DNA from: Arthrobacter sp. P2b
Lineage (GTDB): Bacteria; Actinomycetota; Actinomycetes; Actinomycetales; Micrococcaceae
Length of the DNA stretch: 64,000 bases
Assembly: GCF_900168295.1 (NCBI RefSeq)
Contig: NZ_FVZL01000005.1
Span: 124,001-188,000 of the forward strand
Direction of reading: 5' to 3'
Shown piece by piece: positions 8,552 through 17,880 of the stretch. Numbering within the stretch: the first letter of the stretch is position 1; each line of letters begins with the position of its first letter. A program made the translations under genes and the position numbers. The notes beneath the pieces were generated by a model. The model was not told the DNA's origin. It ran no database searches and saw only the letters and a program-made list of their open reading frames with translations.

Positions 8552-9538
8552 ATGTTCTGGGCCTCATACCTGCTGGCGGTCCTGGCGATAATACTGGCGT
8601 GGCCAGTGCCCATCCTCCTCTCGCGCGCCCAGTGGCCCGCGCGCTCGCCGTTTACCGCCATGCTCCTGTGGCAGGCCATCGCCCTCGCCGGCGGGCTGTC
8701 CATGATCGGCGCCATGCTGGTGTACGGCCTGGAACCCATCGGGGACAACCTGATCGCAGGCCTGCGCGCGCTGGCGGGCATGGTGCTGTTCAACGCCCCC
8801 ACCACGGCCCTGGGGTTCTGGCATATCTTCGCGTTGTCTGCAGCAGCGCTGCTCACCGCGCACCTTGTCTTCACCCTGCTGCTGACCTATTACAAGATTG
8901 AACGCCAGCGGCGGCGCCACCGCGAGCTGCTGGCCCTGCTGGCATCGCCGTCAGGGCAGGACGCCGCAACCCTGGTGATCAGCCACGACTCCCCCGTCGC
9001 CTACTGCCTGCCCGGCGGAGCCCGCTCGGTGACGGTCTTATCGGACGGCCTGATGGCGGCCCTTGAACCGGCGGAACTGCGCGCCGTCCTGATCCACGAG
9101 AACGCCCACCTCAGCCAGCGGCACCACCTGCTCCTGTGGGCCTTCGCGGCGTGGCGGCAGGCGCTGCCGTGGCTTCCCACCACCCGGCTGGCCCAGGAAT
9201 CCGTCAACTCGCTGATCGAAATGCTGGCGGACGACGTCGCGCTCAAGACCGAGAGCAAAGCCACCCTCATCAAGGCGATCGCCATTGTGGCCAGCGGGTC
9301 CGCCCCGGCCGCCGGCAGCCCCGAGCTCCAACCGGCCACCTCCGGCCTCGCCCTGTCCGGGCTTGAGGCCGGGATGGGCGGCTCCGACTCGGCCCGCACC
9401 ACGGCTTCCCGCGTCAGCCGCCTGCTGTCGCCGCAGCCGCAGCTCCCGGGCGCCGTGCGCAACCTGGTCCTGGCCGGCTGCATCCTGCTGCTGGCGCTGC
9501 CCACGGCCCTGCTGGTGGTTCCCGGCCTGCTGGGCTGA
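8552..9538 (+). CDS. M56-family (BlaR1-like) membrane metallopeptidase
   Basis: This 328-residue membrane zinc peptidase has several hydrophobic N-terminal helices, then the catalytic motif H-E-N-A-H (HExxH) near residue 183 and the downstream acidic helix SLIEMLADD that supplies the third ligand. A final hydrophobic helix closes the protein. The penicillin-binding sensor domain of true BlaR1 is absent, so the signal it senses need not be a beta-lactam. It is very probably co-transcribed with blaI and may cleave it or trigger its cleavage. It converges on parE with only 26 bases between the stops. Confidence 0.88.
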   Translation: MFWASYLLAVLAIILAWPVPILLSRAQWPARSPFTAMLLWQAIALAGGLSMIGAMLVYGLEPIGDNLIAGLRALAGMVLFNAPTTALGFWHIFALSAAALLTAHLVFTLLLTYYKIERQRRRHRELLALLASPSGQDAATLVISHDSPVAYCLPGGARSVTVLSDGLMAALEPAELRAVLIHENAHLSQRHHLLLWAFAAWRQALPWLPTTRLAQESVNSLIEMLADDVALKTESKATLIKAIAIVASGSAPAAGSPELQPATSGLALSGLEAGMGGSDSARTTASRVSRLLSPQPQLPGAVRNLVLAGCILLLALPTALLVVPGLLG

Positions 9539-9564
9539 ACCTCCCGCCGTCGTACGTCCTGCCC

Positions 9565-11673
9565 TTAGGCGTCGATGCGCTCCCGGTCGAGGCTGGCGGC
9601 GCCGGCGATAATGAAGTCTTTGCGCGGCGACACGTCCGAGCCCATCAGCAGGTCGAAAATCTCCTCCGCCTGCTTGGCGTTTTCGATGCCCACCTTGCGG
9701 AGCGTGCGGTGCCGCGGGTCCATGGTGGTCTCGGCCAGCTGTTCGGCGTCCATCTCCCCCAGCCCCTTATAGCGCTGGATGGGCTCCTTGTACCGCTTGC
9801 CCTCCTTGGCCAGCCGTGCCAGCAGCACGTGCAGCTCGGCCTCGGAGTAGGTGTAGATCATCTCATTGGCCTTCTGGCCCGCGTTGATCACTTCCACGCG
9901 GTGCAGCGGAGGCACCGCGGCAAAAACCCGGCCTTCGTCGATCATCGGCCGCATGTACCGGAAGAAGAGGGTCAGCAGGAGCGTACGGATGTGCGCGCCG
10001 TCCACGTCGGCGTCGGTCATCAGGATGACTTTGCCGTAGCGGGCGGCGCTGATGTCGAAGCTGCGGCCCGAGCCGGCGCCCACCACCTGGATGAGTGCAG
10101 CGCACTCCGCGTTGGACAGCATGTCCCCCACCGAGGCTTTCTGGACGTTCAGAATCTTGCCGCGGATGGGCAGCAGCGCCTGGAAGTCGGAGGACCTGGC
10201 GAGTTTGGCGGTTCCCAGCGCCGAATCGCCTTCCACGATGAAGAGTTCGGAACGGTCGACGTCGTCCGTACGGCAGTCAGCCAGCTTGGTGGGCATTGAC
10301 GACGTTTCCAGCGCGTTCTTGCGCCGCTGCGTTTCCTTGTGCACGCGTGCCGAGATGCGCGACTTCATCTCGTTGACGATCTTCTCGAGCAGCAGCGCGG
10401 ACTGTGACTTGTCGTTCTTGTTGGAGGAGGTGAGCTTTGCCGAGATTTCGCGCTCCACCACCCTGGCCACAATGGCCCGCACAGCGGAGGTGCCCAGGAT
10501 CTCCTTGGTCTGGCCCTCGAACTGGGGCTCCGCGAGGCGGACGGTCAGGACCGCCGTGAGGCCGGCGAAGATGTCGTCCTTTTCGATTTTGTCGTTGCCG
10601 GCCTTGAGCTTGCGGGCGTTGGTCTCCACGGCTTTGCGGAAGGTCTTCACCAGGGCCTGCTCGAAACCCGACTGGTGGGTTCCGCCCTTGGGGGTGGAGA
10701 TGATGTTGACGAAACTGCGGACCGTGCTCTCATAGCCGATGCCCCAGCGCAGTGCCACGTCCACCTCGCAGTCACGCTCCACTTCGGCAAGCTGGCTGTG
10801 GCCGCGCTCGTCCAGCACGGGGACGGTCTCCTTGAACTTCCCTGAGCCGTGCAGCCGCCACACGTCGGTGACGGCGGGGTCGGCGGCCAGGAAGTCGACG
10901 AACTCCGAGATGCCGCCGTCGTGGTGGAACACCTCTTCGTGCGGGCCGGCCTCGCCGGGCGTGCCGGCGATCCTGCGCTCGTCCCGGACGGTGAGCTTGA
11001 GGCCGGGGACCAGGAAGGAGGTCTGCCGGGCGCGGGCTGCGAGTTCTTCATAGGAGAACTTCGCGTCCGGGGTGAAGATTTGGCGGTCGGCCCAATAGCG
11101 GATGCGGGTACCGGTGACGCCGCGCTTGGCCTTTCCCACGACGTCGAGGACGGAGTCGTCCACGAATGGGGTGAAGGGTGCAGCAGGATCGGTCCGGGAG
11201 CCCGTGTCCTGGAAGCGCCCGGGCTCGCCGCGGCGGAAGGACATCTTGTAGGTCTTCCCCCCGCGGTCCACCTCCACGTCAAGGCGGGCGGACAGGGCGT
11301 TGACCACGGAAGCGCCGACGCCGTGCAGGCCGCCGGAGGCGGTATAGGAGCCACCGCCGAACTTGCCGCCCGCGTGAAGCTTGGTGAAGACCACCTCAAC
11401 GCCGGTGAGCCCGGTCTTCGGTTCCTTGTCGATCGGGATGCCGCGGCCGTCGTCGTGGATTTCCACGGAGTTGTCCGCGTGGAGGATGATCTTGATGTCG
11501 TGGCCGAACCCGGCCAGTGCTTCGTCCACTGAGTTGTCGATGATTTCCCAGAGGCAGTGCATGAGGCCTCGGGAATCGGTGGAACCGATGTACATGCCCG
11601 GGCGCTTGCGGACGGCTTCAAGGCCCTCCAGCACAGACAGGTGCCGGGCAGTGTAATCAGAACTTGGTGCCAC
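9565..11673 (-). CDS. parE: DNA topoisomerase IV subunit B
   Basis: The 702-residue ATPase subunit powers strand passage by the ParC-ParE topoisomerase. Domains: GHKL ATPase (~1-230) with EIIDNSVDEALAG and DDGRGIP; transducer (~240-400) with the QTK lysine region (EGQTKEILG); Toprim domain with EGDSALG near residue 455 and DADVDGAHIRTLL near 535; C-terminal GyrB-type domain (QRYKGLGEMDAEQL). The wording of the Toprim region (AKLARSSDFQALLPIRGKI) is of the actinobacterial ParE type rather than GyrB. GTG start with AAGGAG about ten bases upstream. The divergent gene is a small zinc-ribbon protein. Confidence 0.92.
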   Translation of the reverse strand: MAPSSDYTARHLSVLEGLEAVRKRPGMYIGSTDSRGLMHCLWEIIDNSVDEALAGFGHDIKIILHADNSVEIHDDGRGIPIDKEPKTGLTGVEVVFTKLHAGGKFGGGSYTASGGLHGVGASVVNALSARLDVEVDRGGKTYKMSFRRGEPGRFQDTGSRTDPAAPFTPFVDDSVLDVVGKAKRGVTGTRIRYWADRQIFTPDAKFSYEELAARARQTSFLVPGLKLTVRDERRIAGTPGEAGPHEEVFHHDGGISEFVDFLAADPAVTDVWRLHGSGKFKETVPVLDERGHSQLAEVERDCEVDVALRWGIGYESTVRSFVNIISTPKGGTHQSGFEQALVKTFRKAVETNARKLKAGNDKIEKDDIFAGLTAVLTVRLAEPQFEGQTKEILGTSAVRAIVARVVEREISAKLTSSNKNDKSQSALLLEKIVNEMKSRISARVHKETQRRKNALETSSMPTKLADCRTDDVDRSELFIVEGDSALGTAKLARSSDFQALLPIRGKILNVQKASVGDMLSNAECAALIQVVGAGSGRSFDISAARYGKVILMTDADVDGAHIRTLLLTLFFRYMRPMIDEGRVFAAVPPLHRVEVINAGQKANEMIYTYSEAELHVLLARLAKEGKRYKEPIQRYKGLGEMDAEQLAETTMDPRHRTLRKVGIENAKQAEEIFDLLMGSDVSPRKDFIIAGAASLDRERIDA

Positions 11674-11930
11674 TGGTGTTGAACTCCTTCAGGGACGGAT
11701 GAAACAGGCGCCGAAAGCGCTCCCTCTAGGGTAGTCGGCCCCGGCGCGGACAGCCGCCTGCCACACCTGGCGGCCAGTGTGGACCCCGCCACTCGTGCTT
11801 TCCGGCGGCCCTCCGGGAAAAACTTGACCCAACCTTGCGGATACGCGCACAGCGAACTTGCCCCATCCTTGCGATGGTTTTGTTACGAATACTGGTTATA
11901 TAGATGTACTGATCTACTAAGGAGGCCGAC

Positions 11931-12152
11931 ATGACAACAGCAGTGGCAGACCGCACACTCAATGCACTCGACCGGTGCGATCGTTGCGGAGCTCAGGCAT
12001 ATGTGCGGGTTGTACTCGAGTCCTCCGGCGGTGAGCTGCTGTTCTGCGGCCACCATGCGCGTGCAGTCGAGGCGACGCTCAAGCCGATGAGCTCCGACTG
12101 GCACGATGAGACGGGCAAGCTTCACGAAAAGGCTGCCGTCGAAATCGACTAG
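11931..12152 (+). CDS. Small DUF7455 zinc-ribbon protein
   Basis: A 73-residue protein of the DUF7455 type found throughout actinobacteria. Two metal-binding motifs are visible: C-D-R-C in CDRCGAQAYVRV and C-G-H-H in LLFCGHHARAV, which together should bind one zinc ion. The rest is short beta structure and a C-terminal amphipathic segment. The start is supported by a very strong Shine-Dalgarno, AAGGAGG at 11919-11925. An imperfect palindrome TAGAT-N6-ATCTA (11901-11916) overlaps the probable transcript start. A strong hairpin terminator follows. No experimental role is known to me; proximity to sigA and parE is typical. Confidence 0.85.
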   Translation: MTTAVADRTLNALDRCDRCGAQAYVRVVLESSGGELLFCGHHARAVEATLKPMSSDWHDETGKLHEKAAVEID

Positions 12153-12170
12153 GTGCACCAGGACCAACAC

Positions 12171-12208
12171 AAGGATGGGATTCCTCCACTCGGAGGGATC
12201 CCATCCTT
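12171..12208. terminator. Hairpin terminator after the DUF7455 gene
   Basis: Seventeen-base arms (AAGGATGGGATTCCTCC and its near-perfect complement, one mismatch) with a four-base loop, followed by CGTTT. It sits 18 bases after the stop and may also act for the converging sigA transcript. Confidence 0.75.
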
Positions 12209-12249
12209 CGTTTAACCCCTGCCTGTCCAGCCGGTGGCCCCTTAACGCA

Positions 12250-12311
12250 GCAACGCGGGGTGATTCGCGCCGTCATCCGTGGATGACAGGGCGCGAATGA
12301 CCCCGCGTTGC
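12250..12311. repeat. Long intergenic inverted repeat downstream of sigA
   Basis: A 62-base near-palindrome: outer arms GCAACGCGGGGT / ACCCCGCGTTGC, one mismatch, nine more paired bases (ATTCGCGCC / GGCGCGAAT), then an inner GTCATCC/GGATGAC hairpin with a two-base loop. It lies 11 bases past the sigA stop. It lacks a T-tract on either strand, and a conventional terminator already stands beside it. Confidence 0.7.
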
Positions 12312-12322
12312 TTGGACCCGAT

Positions 12323-13636
12323 TTAGTCCAGGTAGTCCCGCAGCACCTGCGACCGTGAGGGGTGGCGGAGCTTGGACATGGTCTTCGATTCGATCTGGCG
12401 GATGCGCTCACGCGTGACGCCGTAGACCTTGCCGATTTCGTCTAAAGTCTTCGGCTGGCCATCGGTCAGGCCGAAGCGCATGGCCACGACGCCGGCCTCA
12501 CGTTCGGACAGGGTGTCCAGGACCGAGTGCAGCTGCTCCTGGAGCAGCGTGAAGCTCACGGCGTCTGCCGGAACCACGGCCTCGGAGTCCTCGATCAGGT
12601 CGCCGAACTCGGAGTCGCCGTCCTCGCCCAGCGGCGTGTGGAGCGAGATGGGTTCGCGGCCGTACTTCTGGACCTCAACAACCTTTTCGGGGGTCATGTC
12701 CAGTTCCAGCGCCAGCTCTTCGGGCGTGGGTTCGCGGCCGAGGTCCTGAAGCATCTGGCGCTGGACACGGGCCAGCTTGTTGATGACTTCAACCATGTGC
12801 ACCGGGATACGGATGGTGCGCGCCTGGTCGGCCATGGCACGGGTGATTGCCTGGCGGATCCACCAGGTGGCGTAGGTGGAGAACTTGAAGCCCTTGGTGT
12901 AGTCGAACTTCTCCACAGCGCGGATCAGGCCCAGGTTGCCTTCCTGGATGAGGTCCAGGAACAGCATGCCGCGGCCGGTGTAGCGCTTTGCCAGCGAGAC
13001 CACCAGGCGGAGGTTGGCCTCCAGCAGGTGGTTCTTGGCGCGCTTTCCGTCATGGATGATGAATTCAAGCTCGCGCTTGTACTTCGGGTCCATGGAGCCG
13101 TCGTCAGCGGCGATCTTCTCTTCGGCAAACAGGCCGGCTTCGATCCGGAGCGCAAGGTCCACTTCCTGCTCGGCGTTGAGCAGTGCGACCTTTCCGATCT
13201 GCTTCAGGTAGTCCTTGACGGGGTCGGCCGTGGCGCCGGCGGACATGACCTGCTGCACCGGGGCGTCATCGTCGTCGGCGTCGGAGTAGACGAAGCCCTT
13301 GCCGCTGCCGGCGACAGCCTTGGCGGGATCAGCCTCGGCGTCGTCAACCACGTCGGGTCCTTCGAGGATGATGTCGTCGAGGTCCTCCTCGACGTCGTCT
13401 GCTTCGTCGGCGTCAACGTCACCGGAGGCCTTGTTGGCGGCCTCGGCAGCTGCCTTGGCACCAGGCTTGGGGCCGCGCTTCTTCGGCCCGGGCTTGCCGT
13501 CAGCCGCACCGTCACCGGCGGAAGCCTTGTTGGCTGCCCGCGTAGCTGCCCGCTTGGCGTTGGTCGCAGCCTGCTTCTCGTCTGCGGACAAGTCGTCCTG
13601 GGCGGCGGGGTCCTTCTTCGTGGAAGACGGGGTCAC
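12323..13636 (-). CDS. sigA: Principal RNA polymerase sigma factor (SigA/HrdB type)
   Basis: This is the group 1 sigma factor that directs RNA polymerase to housekeeping promoters. From the chosen GTG start it has 437 residues: an Ala/Lys-rich and acidic N-terminal region (~1-125), then sigma regions 1.2, 2 ([31 protein letters not shown]), 3 and 4 ([19 protein letters not shown] at the C-terminus). The GTG at 13636 is preferred over an ATG 31 codons upstream because GAAAGG stands at proper distance and the upstream extension is not sigma-like. Downstream is a long inverted repeat. Confidence 0.95.
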   Translation of the reverse strand: MTPSSTKKDPAAQDDLSADEKQAATNAKRAATRAANKASAGDGAADGKPGPKKRGPKPGAKAAAEAANKASGDVDADEADDVEEDLDDIILEGPDVVDDAEADPAKAVAGSGKGFVYSDADDDDAPVQQVMSAGATADPVKDYLKQIGKVALLNAEQEVDLALRIEAGLFAEEKIAADDGSMDPKYKRELEFIIHDGKRAKNHLLEANLRLVVSLAKRYTGRGMLFLDLIQEGNLGLIRAVEKFDYTKGFKFSTYATWWIRQAITRAMADQARTIRIPVHMVEVINKLARVQRQMLQDLGREPTPEELALELDMTPEKVVEVQKYGREPISLHTPLGEDGDSEFGDLIEDSEAVVPADAVSFTLLQEQLHSVLDTLSEREAGVVAMRFGLTDGQPKTLDEIGKVYGVTRERIRQIESKTMSKLRHPSRSQVLRDYLD

Positions 13637-13921
13637 AGAAAACCTTTCTAGCGGTGGTCTGTGGAATCGCCATACGGGCAACACCACTATGACCCTGTCA
13701 AGTCCGTGGTGGAAACCAAGCGCCACCACGGCCGGCAGAGTCTGTTAAGACAACTGCCGGAGCGGCCGTATTGTTCCCCGAAGGGCTCAACCACAAGCAC
13801 TCGATACACGGACCCAACCGGGTCTCGGCATCCATTGTCTCATGTTTTCGCCGAATCGGACCTCCCGCCCTTCAGGCACGGTTAAGGACACGCCCTGCCC
13901 GCAGCCGGGTGCAACAGAGGC

Positions 13922-15184
13922 CTACCTCCCACCGCCGGGGTCCGTCCCGGCGGAAGCATTATCCGGGCCGAATTTCTGCCAGGCAGCGTCCTTCCGTGCT
14001 GCCCACCCGCAGATTGCTCCGCGCCCCACCAACTCCAGCAGCAGTTCGGCGAGCCGGTAGCCCGGTTCGGTTTCCAGCGCCTCCGCCAAGTACGCGGCAG
14101 CGTAAGAACCCCGGCCGCGGCACCACGCGATCCAGCCGCGGATTGTCAGTGACGCCGCCGCCGCCGGCCCGCCCAGTACAACGAGCTGTTCGAGGATCCG
14201 GTCCAGTGCCTCAAGGCGGGCCCAGTCCGGCACCGCGGGTACGACGCCCATCAGCACGTCGGCATATCCGGCGCTGGTGCGGCCGGAGGCACTCCGCTCC
14301 GCCGGAATGCCGCGGGTTGACCCGGGATCCGGGTCCGGCCACTGCACGGGAGGGGACACCGGGTCCGGCTGGGCTGCGTCATCGAGGATGCCGAACTGGT
14401 CTGCACCGGCCTCGGCAGCAGCTTTCCCCGCAACGGTCATGACCAGGATGGCGTCCCGCCACGCCGGAAACATCAGGGACGCACGCAAAAACCCGTCGCG
14501 CTCCGCCTCGGGGAGCCACGGCACCCCATCCCGCCGGGCCAGCAGGGCATCCCAGACGTCAAGGACGGCACGGAACTGTGCCCTGCTTCTGCGGCGGAGA
14601 TCCAGCTCCGGGGCCCATGCTGCCTGCGCCTCCAGGACGGCGGCCTGGTGCAGGCCGGGAACAGGGCGGACGGCTGCAGGTCGCCGCTCCGGCGCCGGGC
14701 CGATGCTGCTGCCCCGGTAGACCATCTCGGCATTCAGCGCGCTGTCCCGGATGTCCTGCACCGGCCGGCCCGGCAGCGGGCAGCACGAAACATCCATGCA
14801 CCAGGCTTCCCGCCAGTAGTCATTCCCGACGTACCACGCTTCCCGGACGGGCATTCCGGCCCGTTCGAGAACGGAGTCCAGGCCAGCGAGCAAACTGTCG
14901 TACCGGGACGGTGACACCGCACCGCCGTTGCTGGTGAAGACCGCCAGCAACGTACCGTCGGCGTCTTTGTCCGCCTCAAGGTAGCGCCGGACGGCCCGCA
15001 GGTACTTGGCAGGTGAGGCCAGGACCTCCGGACCCGGCAGGTCCAGCCGCAGCGTGGCCCCAAGCCTCTTGCCGTGCAGAGTCATGGCAACAAGGCTGGC
15101 GTCCGGCCAGTAGCCCAGCGAGTGGGGAATGAACCCGAGGATGTCTTCCGGCCGTGAAATTTTGAGTTGCTCTGGAGCTGTCAT
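13922..15184 (-). CDS. DUF4192-family protein
   Basis: A protein of about 420 residues of the actinobacterial DUF4192 family. The N-terminus (LKISRPEDILGFIPHSLGYWP) and the following VAMTLHGKRLGATLRLDLP are the family signature; Trp- and Asp-rich central segments follow, and the C-terminal third contains helical repeats of TPR appearance (YAAAYLAEALETEPGYRLAELLLELV). No catalytic motif is recognisable and the function is unknown. The ATG at 15184 is chosen because family similarity begins there; a GTG at 15223 would add 13 residues, and neither has a convincing ribosome binding site. The 285 bases between this gene and sigA hold the sigA promoter region and no gene. Confidence 0.8.
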   Translation of the reverse strand: MTAPEQLKISRPEDILGFIPHSLGYWPDASLVAMTLHGKRLGATLRLDLPGPEVLASPAKYLRAVRRYLEADKDADGTLLAVFTSNGGAVSPSRYDSLLAGLDSVLERAGMPVREAWYVGNDYWREAWCMDVSCCPLPGRPVQDIRDSALNAEMVYRGSSIGPAPERRPAAVRPVPGLHQAAVLEAQAAWAPELDLRRRSRAQFRAVLDVWDALLARRDGVPWLPEAERDGFLRASLMFPAWRDAILVMTVAGKAAAEAGADQFGILDDAAQPDPVSPPVQWPDPDPGSTRGIPAERSASGRTSAGYADVLMGVVPAVPDWARLEALDRILEQLVVLGGPAAAASLTIRGWIAWCRGRGSYAAAYLAEALETEPGYRLAELLLELVGRGAICGWAARKDAAWQKFGPDNASAGTDPGGGR

Positions 15185-15261
15185 GGCTCCAGCATTCGCC
15201 CTCCCGGCCGTACCGGTCCGCACAAATTTTGGCTATGTGAAGATCCGGCCGGGGTGGAGGA

Positions 15262-16617
15262 CTAGTCGCTTTCGCGGTCCGTCGGCGACGTCTGCCGCCG
15301 CCGGGCGAGGTTTTCGCGGCGCTGCCGGGCAAGTGCGGCGCGGAGGGGCGGCACCACAACCCCCTGCGCGGCCATCTGGCGCCGTACCTTACGCCGGCAC
15401 ACCACCAGGGCTGCGGCACCGGAACCGAGCAGCAGGAACTGGACGCTCAGGGCGATGCGGAACGGGTCCAGCCCGTAGAGGTTCCCGTTGGAGAATCCGC
15501 TGGCGTACAGCACGTCCAGCACCAGCCCGATGAGGAAGATCGCAATGAGGGCAGCGATGAATCCGCCCACGTTCACAATGCCGGTGGCCGTACCGATGCG
15601 GTGCGCCGGGTTGAAAGTCCGGGCGAAATCAAAGCCGATCATGGAACCCGGCCCGCCGATGGCAAGCGCTACCACCAGTCCCGCCAGCAGCCACAGCGGT
15701 GCCCGCCCGGGAGTCAGCAGGACGGCAGCCCAGGCCGCGGCCGTGACGCCGGCGATCAGCAGCACCATGGTGGAGCGACGCAGCGGATGCCGCGAGACAA
15801 AGCGCCCGATAAAGGGCCCCACGGCCATGCCGGCCGCCACATACAGCCCCATCAGCGCCGCTACCGTCCCGGCGTCCAGGCCCTGGCCGGAGATCAGGAA
15901 AGGATAGCCCCAGGTCATGGCAAAAACGGTGCCGCTGAACTGGATGGTGAAGTGGCTCCACATGCCCAGCCGCGTACCCGGCTGGCGCCAGGCCCGGGCC
16001 AGGGAGACTCCGGTGGCTTTCAGTCCCTGGTGGGACTGCGGACGCTCGGTGCCCGGCGGGACGTCCTTCAGGAGGAGCACCACCAGCACGGCGGCCACTG
16101 CCGACATCCCCGCCAGCATCAGGAACGCCGGAGTCCAGCCGGCGGCATGGAGGACGAACGCAAAGGGGATGACGCTCACCAGTTGGCCCAGCTGGCCGGT
16201 CATGCCTGTCAGCTGGGTGACCAGGGGCACCCGGGCAGGCGCGAACCACAATGGAATCAGGCGGATCACCGAGATGAACGTCATGGCGTCCCCCGCACCC
16301 ACCAGGACCCGGCCCAGGATGCCGCCGGGAATGCTGTCCGCGAACGCCAGCTGAAGCTGGCCCAGCCCCATCAGGACGGCGCCGCCGGCGATCATGGCAC
16401 GTGAGCCGAACCGGTCCACCAGGAGCCCCACGGGAATCTGGAGCCCGGCGTAGACCAGGAGCTGCAGGACCGTAAAGAACGAGATGGCCGACGCGCTGGC
16501 GTTGAACCGCTCCGTGGCCTCGAGACCCACCACGCCAAACGACGTGCGCTGCGACACGGCCACCAGGTACCCGAAGATTCCGATGGTCCAGATCAGCCAG
16601 GCGCGGGGTGCAGTCAC
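15262..16617 (-). CDS. Major facilitator superfamily transporter
   Basis: A 451-residue transporter with about twelve hydrophobic segments. MFS landmarks include the loop 2-3 motif GLLVDRFGSRAMI (G-x-L-x-D-R-x-G-x-R) and the related loop 8-9 segment GRFVSRHPLRRST. A basic Arg-rich tail of about 50 residues ends the protein (cytoplasmic by charge). The substrate cannot be predicted; the layout resembles the anion/nitrate-like and aromatic-acid branches only loosely. The GTG start is supported by CATAAT placed six bases upstream (leaderless). No operon partner: PAC2 ends 65 bases upstream. Confidence 0.85.
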   Translation of the reverse strand: MTAPRAWLIWTIGIFGYLVAVSQRTSFGVVGLEATERFNASASAISFFTVLQLLVYAGLQIPVGLLVDRFGSRAMIAGGAVLMGLGQLQLAFADSIPGGILGRVLVGAGDAMTFISVIRLIPLWFAPARVPLVTQLTGMTGQLGQLVSVIPFAFVLHAAGWTPAFLMLAGMSAVAAVLVVLLLKDVPPGTERPQSHQGLKATGVSLARAWRQPGTRLGMWSHFTIQFSGTVFAMTWGYPFLISGQGLDAGTVAALMGLYVAAGMAVGPFIGRFVSRHPLRRSTMVLLIAGVTAAAWAAVLLTPGRAPLWLLAGLVVALAIGGPGSMIGFDFARTFNPAHRIGTATGIVNVGGFIAALIAIFLIGLVLDVLYASGFSNGNLYGLDPFRIALSVQFLLLGSGAAALVVCRRKVRRQMAAQGVVVPPLRAALARQRRENLARRRQTSPTDRESD

Positions 16618-16623
16618 GTCTTC

Positions 16624-16629
16624 ATTATG
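16624..16629 (-). promoter_or_regulatory. -10 hexamer of a leaderless promoter (MFS gene)
   Basis: CATAAT on the minus strand, followed by six bases (GAAGAC) and the GTG start at 16617. No Shine-Dalgarno sequence is present. Confidence 0.55.
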
Positions 16630-16682
16630 CCCGCATGCCTGCCGCGGGGCCCCTGCAGCTGCGCGGCGCCTCCGGCAAAGGC

Positions 16683-17621
16683 TTACTGCGTGGGGTTCTC
16701 CCGCGCCAGGTAGGCCTCCACGGCGGCACCCAGGACATCGCCGTCGGGGAGCTCGTCATTCTCGTCGGCAAGGAGCGAACGCCTGACGATGCCGTCGGCC
16801 TTTTCGTCGTAGCGGGTCTCCAGCCGGGACACCACCTGCTGGACATCCTCGGAAGCGTCGATCTGCTCGGCGATCTGGCGGCTGACTTCCCGCCCCGCTT
16901 CCCGGAGCCGGTCCGTGGGCAGCATGAGCGAGGTTGCAGCGCCCAGGTACTCCAGGCCGGCAACGGCGGCAGTGGGGTATTCCGCTTCCGCAAGGTAGTG
17001 CGGGACGTGGATGACGTAGCCGGCAACGTTCCGTCCGGCCTCCACCAGGCGGAGTTCCAGGATGTGGCCAACAGCGGCGGGGACCTCGACGGTGGGCTTC
17101 CACACCGAGATTCCTTCGATCAGTTCCGGCCTGTTGCCGTGCACCGTGACGCCCACGGGCCGGGTGTGCGGCACCGGCATGGGAATGGAATGGATCCAGG
17201 TGACCAGGTTGACGTCGAGTTTCTCCACGATACCCACCACGGCACGGGCGAACCGCTCCCACTGGAGGTCCGGCTCGAAGCCTGCCAGCAGCAGGAAGGG
17301 GTTGCCCAGGCCGTCAACCAGCCGGTACAGCGCCAGCCGGGGCTCCTGGTAATCCTGCAGATGGTCCTCGACAAAGGTGAGGTGCGGCCGCCGTGACCGG
17401 TAATCGATCAGCTGGTCGGCGTCGAACACGGCCACGGGCTGGGCGTCGAGAGTGTCCAGCAGCTCGGCATTGATCTGCTTCACCACCTGCCCGGCGTCGG
17501 CGAATCCGGTGAAGCCCATCACCAGATTCAGCCCGCGGAGATCGGGGCTGTGGAACAGCTCAATGTTGCTCGCATAGAGCGCATCAGGGTCCAGCAGGGA
17601 GCCGGAGATCCGTTCAAGCAC
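16683..17621 (-). CDS. PAC2-family (proteasome assembly chaperone-like) protein
   Basis: The 312-residue product belongs to the PAC2 family, named for eukaryotic proteasome assembly chaperone 2 and widespread in actinobacteria. Support: DLRGLNLVMGFTGFADAGQ near the N-terminus, DYRSRRPHLTF, then GVTVHGNRPELIEG and VPHYLAEAEYP in the central alpha/beta domain; the C-terminus is helical and acidic. The cellular role in bacteria is unsettled. GTG start with AAAGGA about eight bases upstream. It is divergent from pepA across a 259-base gap in which I see no gene. Confidence 0.87.
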   Translation of the reverse strand: MLERISGSLLDPDALYASNIELFHSPDLRGLNLVMGFTGFADAGQVVKQINAELLDTLDAQPVAVFDADQLIDYRSRRPHLTFVEDHLQDYQEPRLALYRLVDGLGNPFLLLAGFEPDLQWERFARAVVGIVEKLDVNLVTWIHSIPMPVPHTRPVGVTVHGNRPELIEGISVWKPTVEVPAAVGHILELRLVEAGRNVAGYVIHVPHYLAEAEYPTAAVAGLEYLGAATSLMLPTDRLREAGREVSRQIAEQIDASEDVQQVVSRLETRYDEKADGIVRRSLLADENDELPDGDVLGAAVEAYLARENPTQ

Positions 17622-17880
17622 GGCATGTTCCTTTCATAGGTGCGGGTGGACATCAATTACAACGCAGGCAGGCAGCCCGGCATTCCGCCGTCCGGTGTGG
17701 CGCACATCTCAGAAGATTCTGCCGCCGGGGCGCCAAAGGACTACGATCGGAACTGGCCTGCCGGACGGGCCTGCATATCTTCGGATGGCGTCCCGAACGG
17801 CTGCATCCGGGCATCAATGGCAGAGCGCCTAACATGCATCCCTGCCCGTACCATCTTTCGAGAATTGAGGACTCATCCCT

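Noticed and set aside
12171..12311. Possible CRISPR-like or tandem repeat behind sigA
   Set aside because: It is two separate hairpins with no repeated unit and no spacers.
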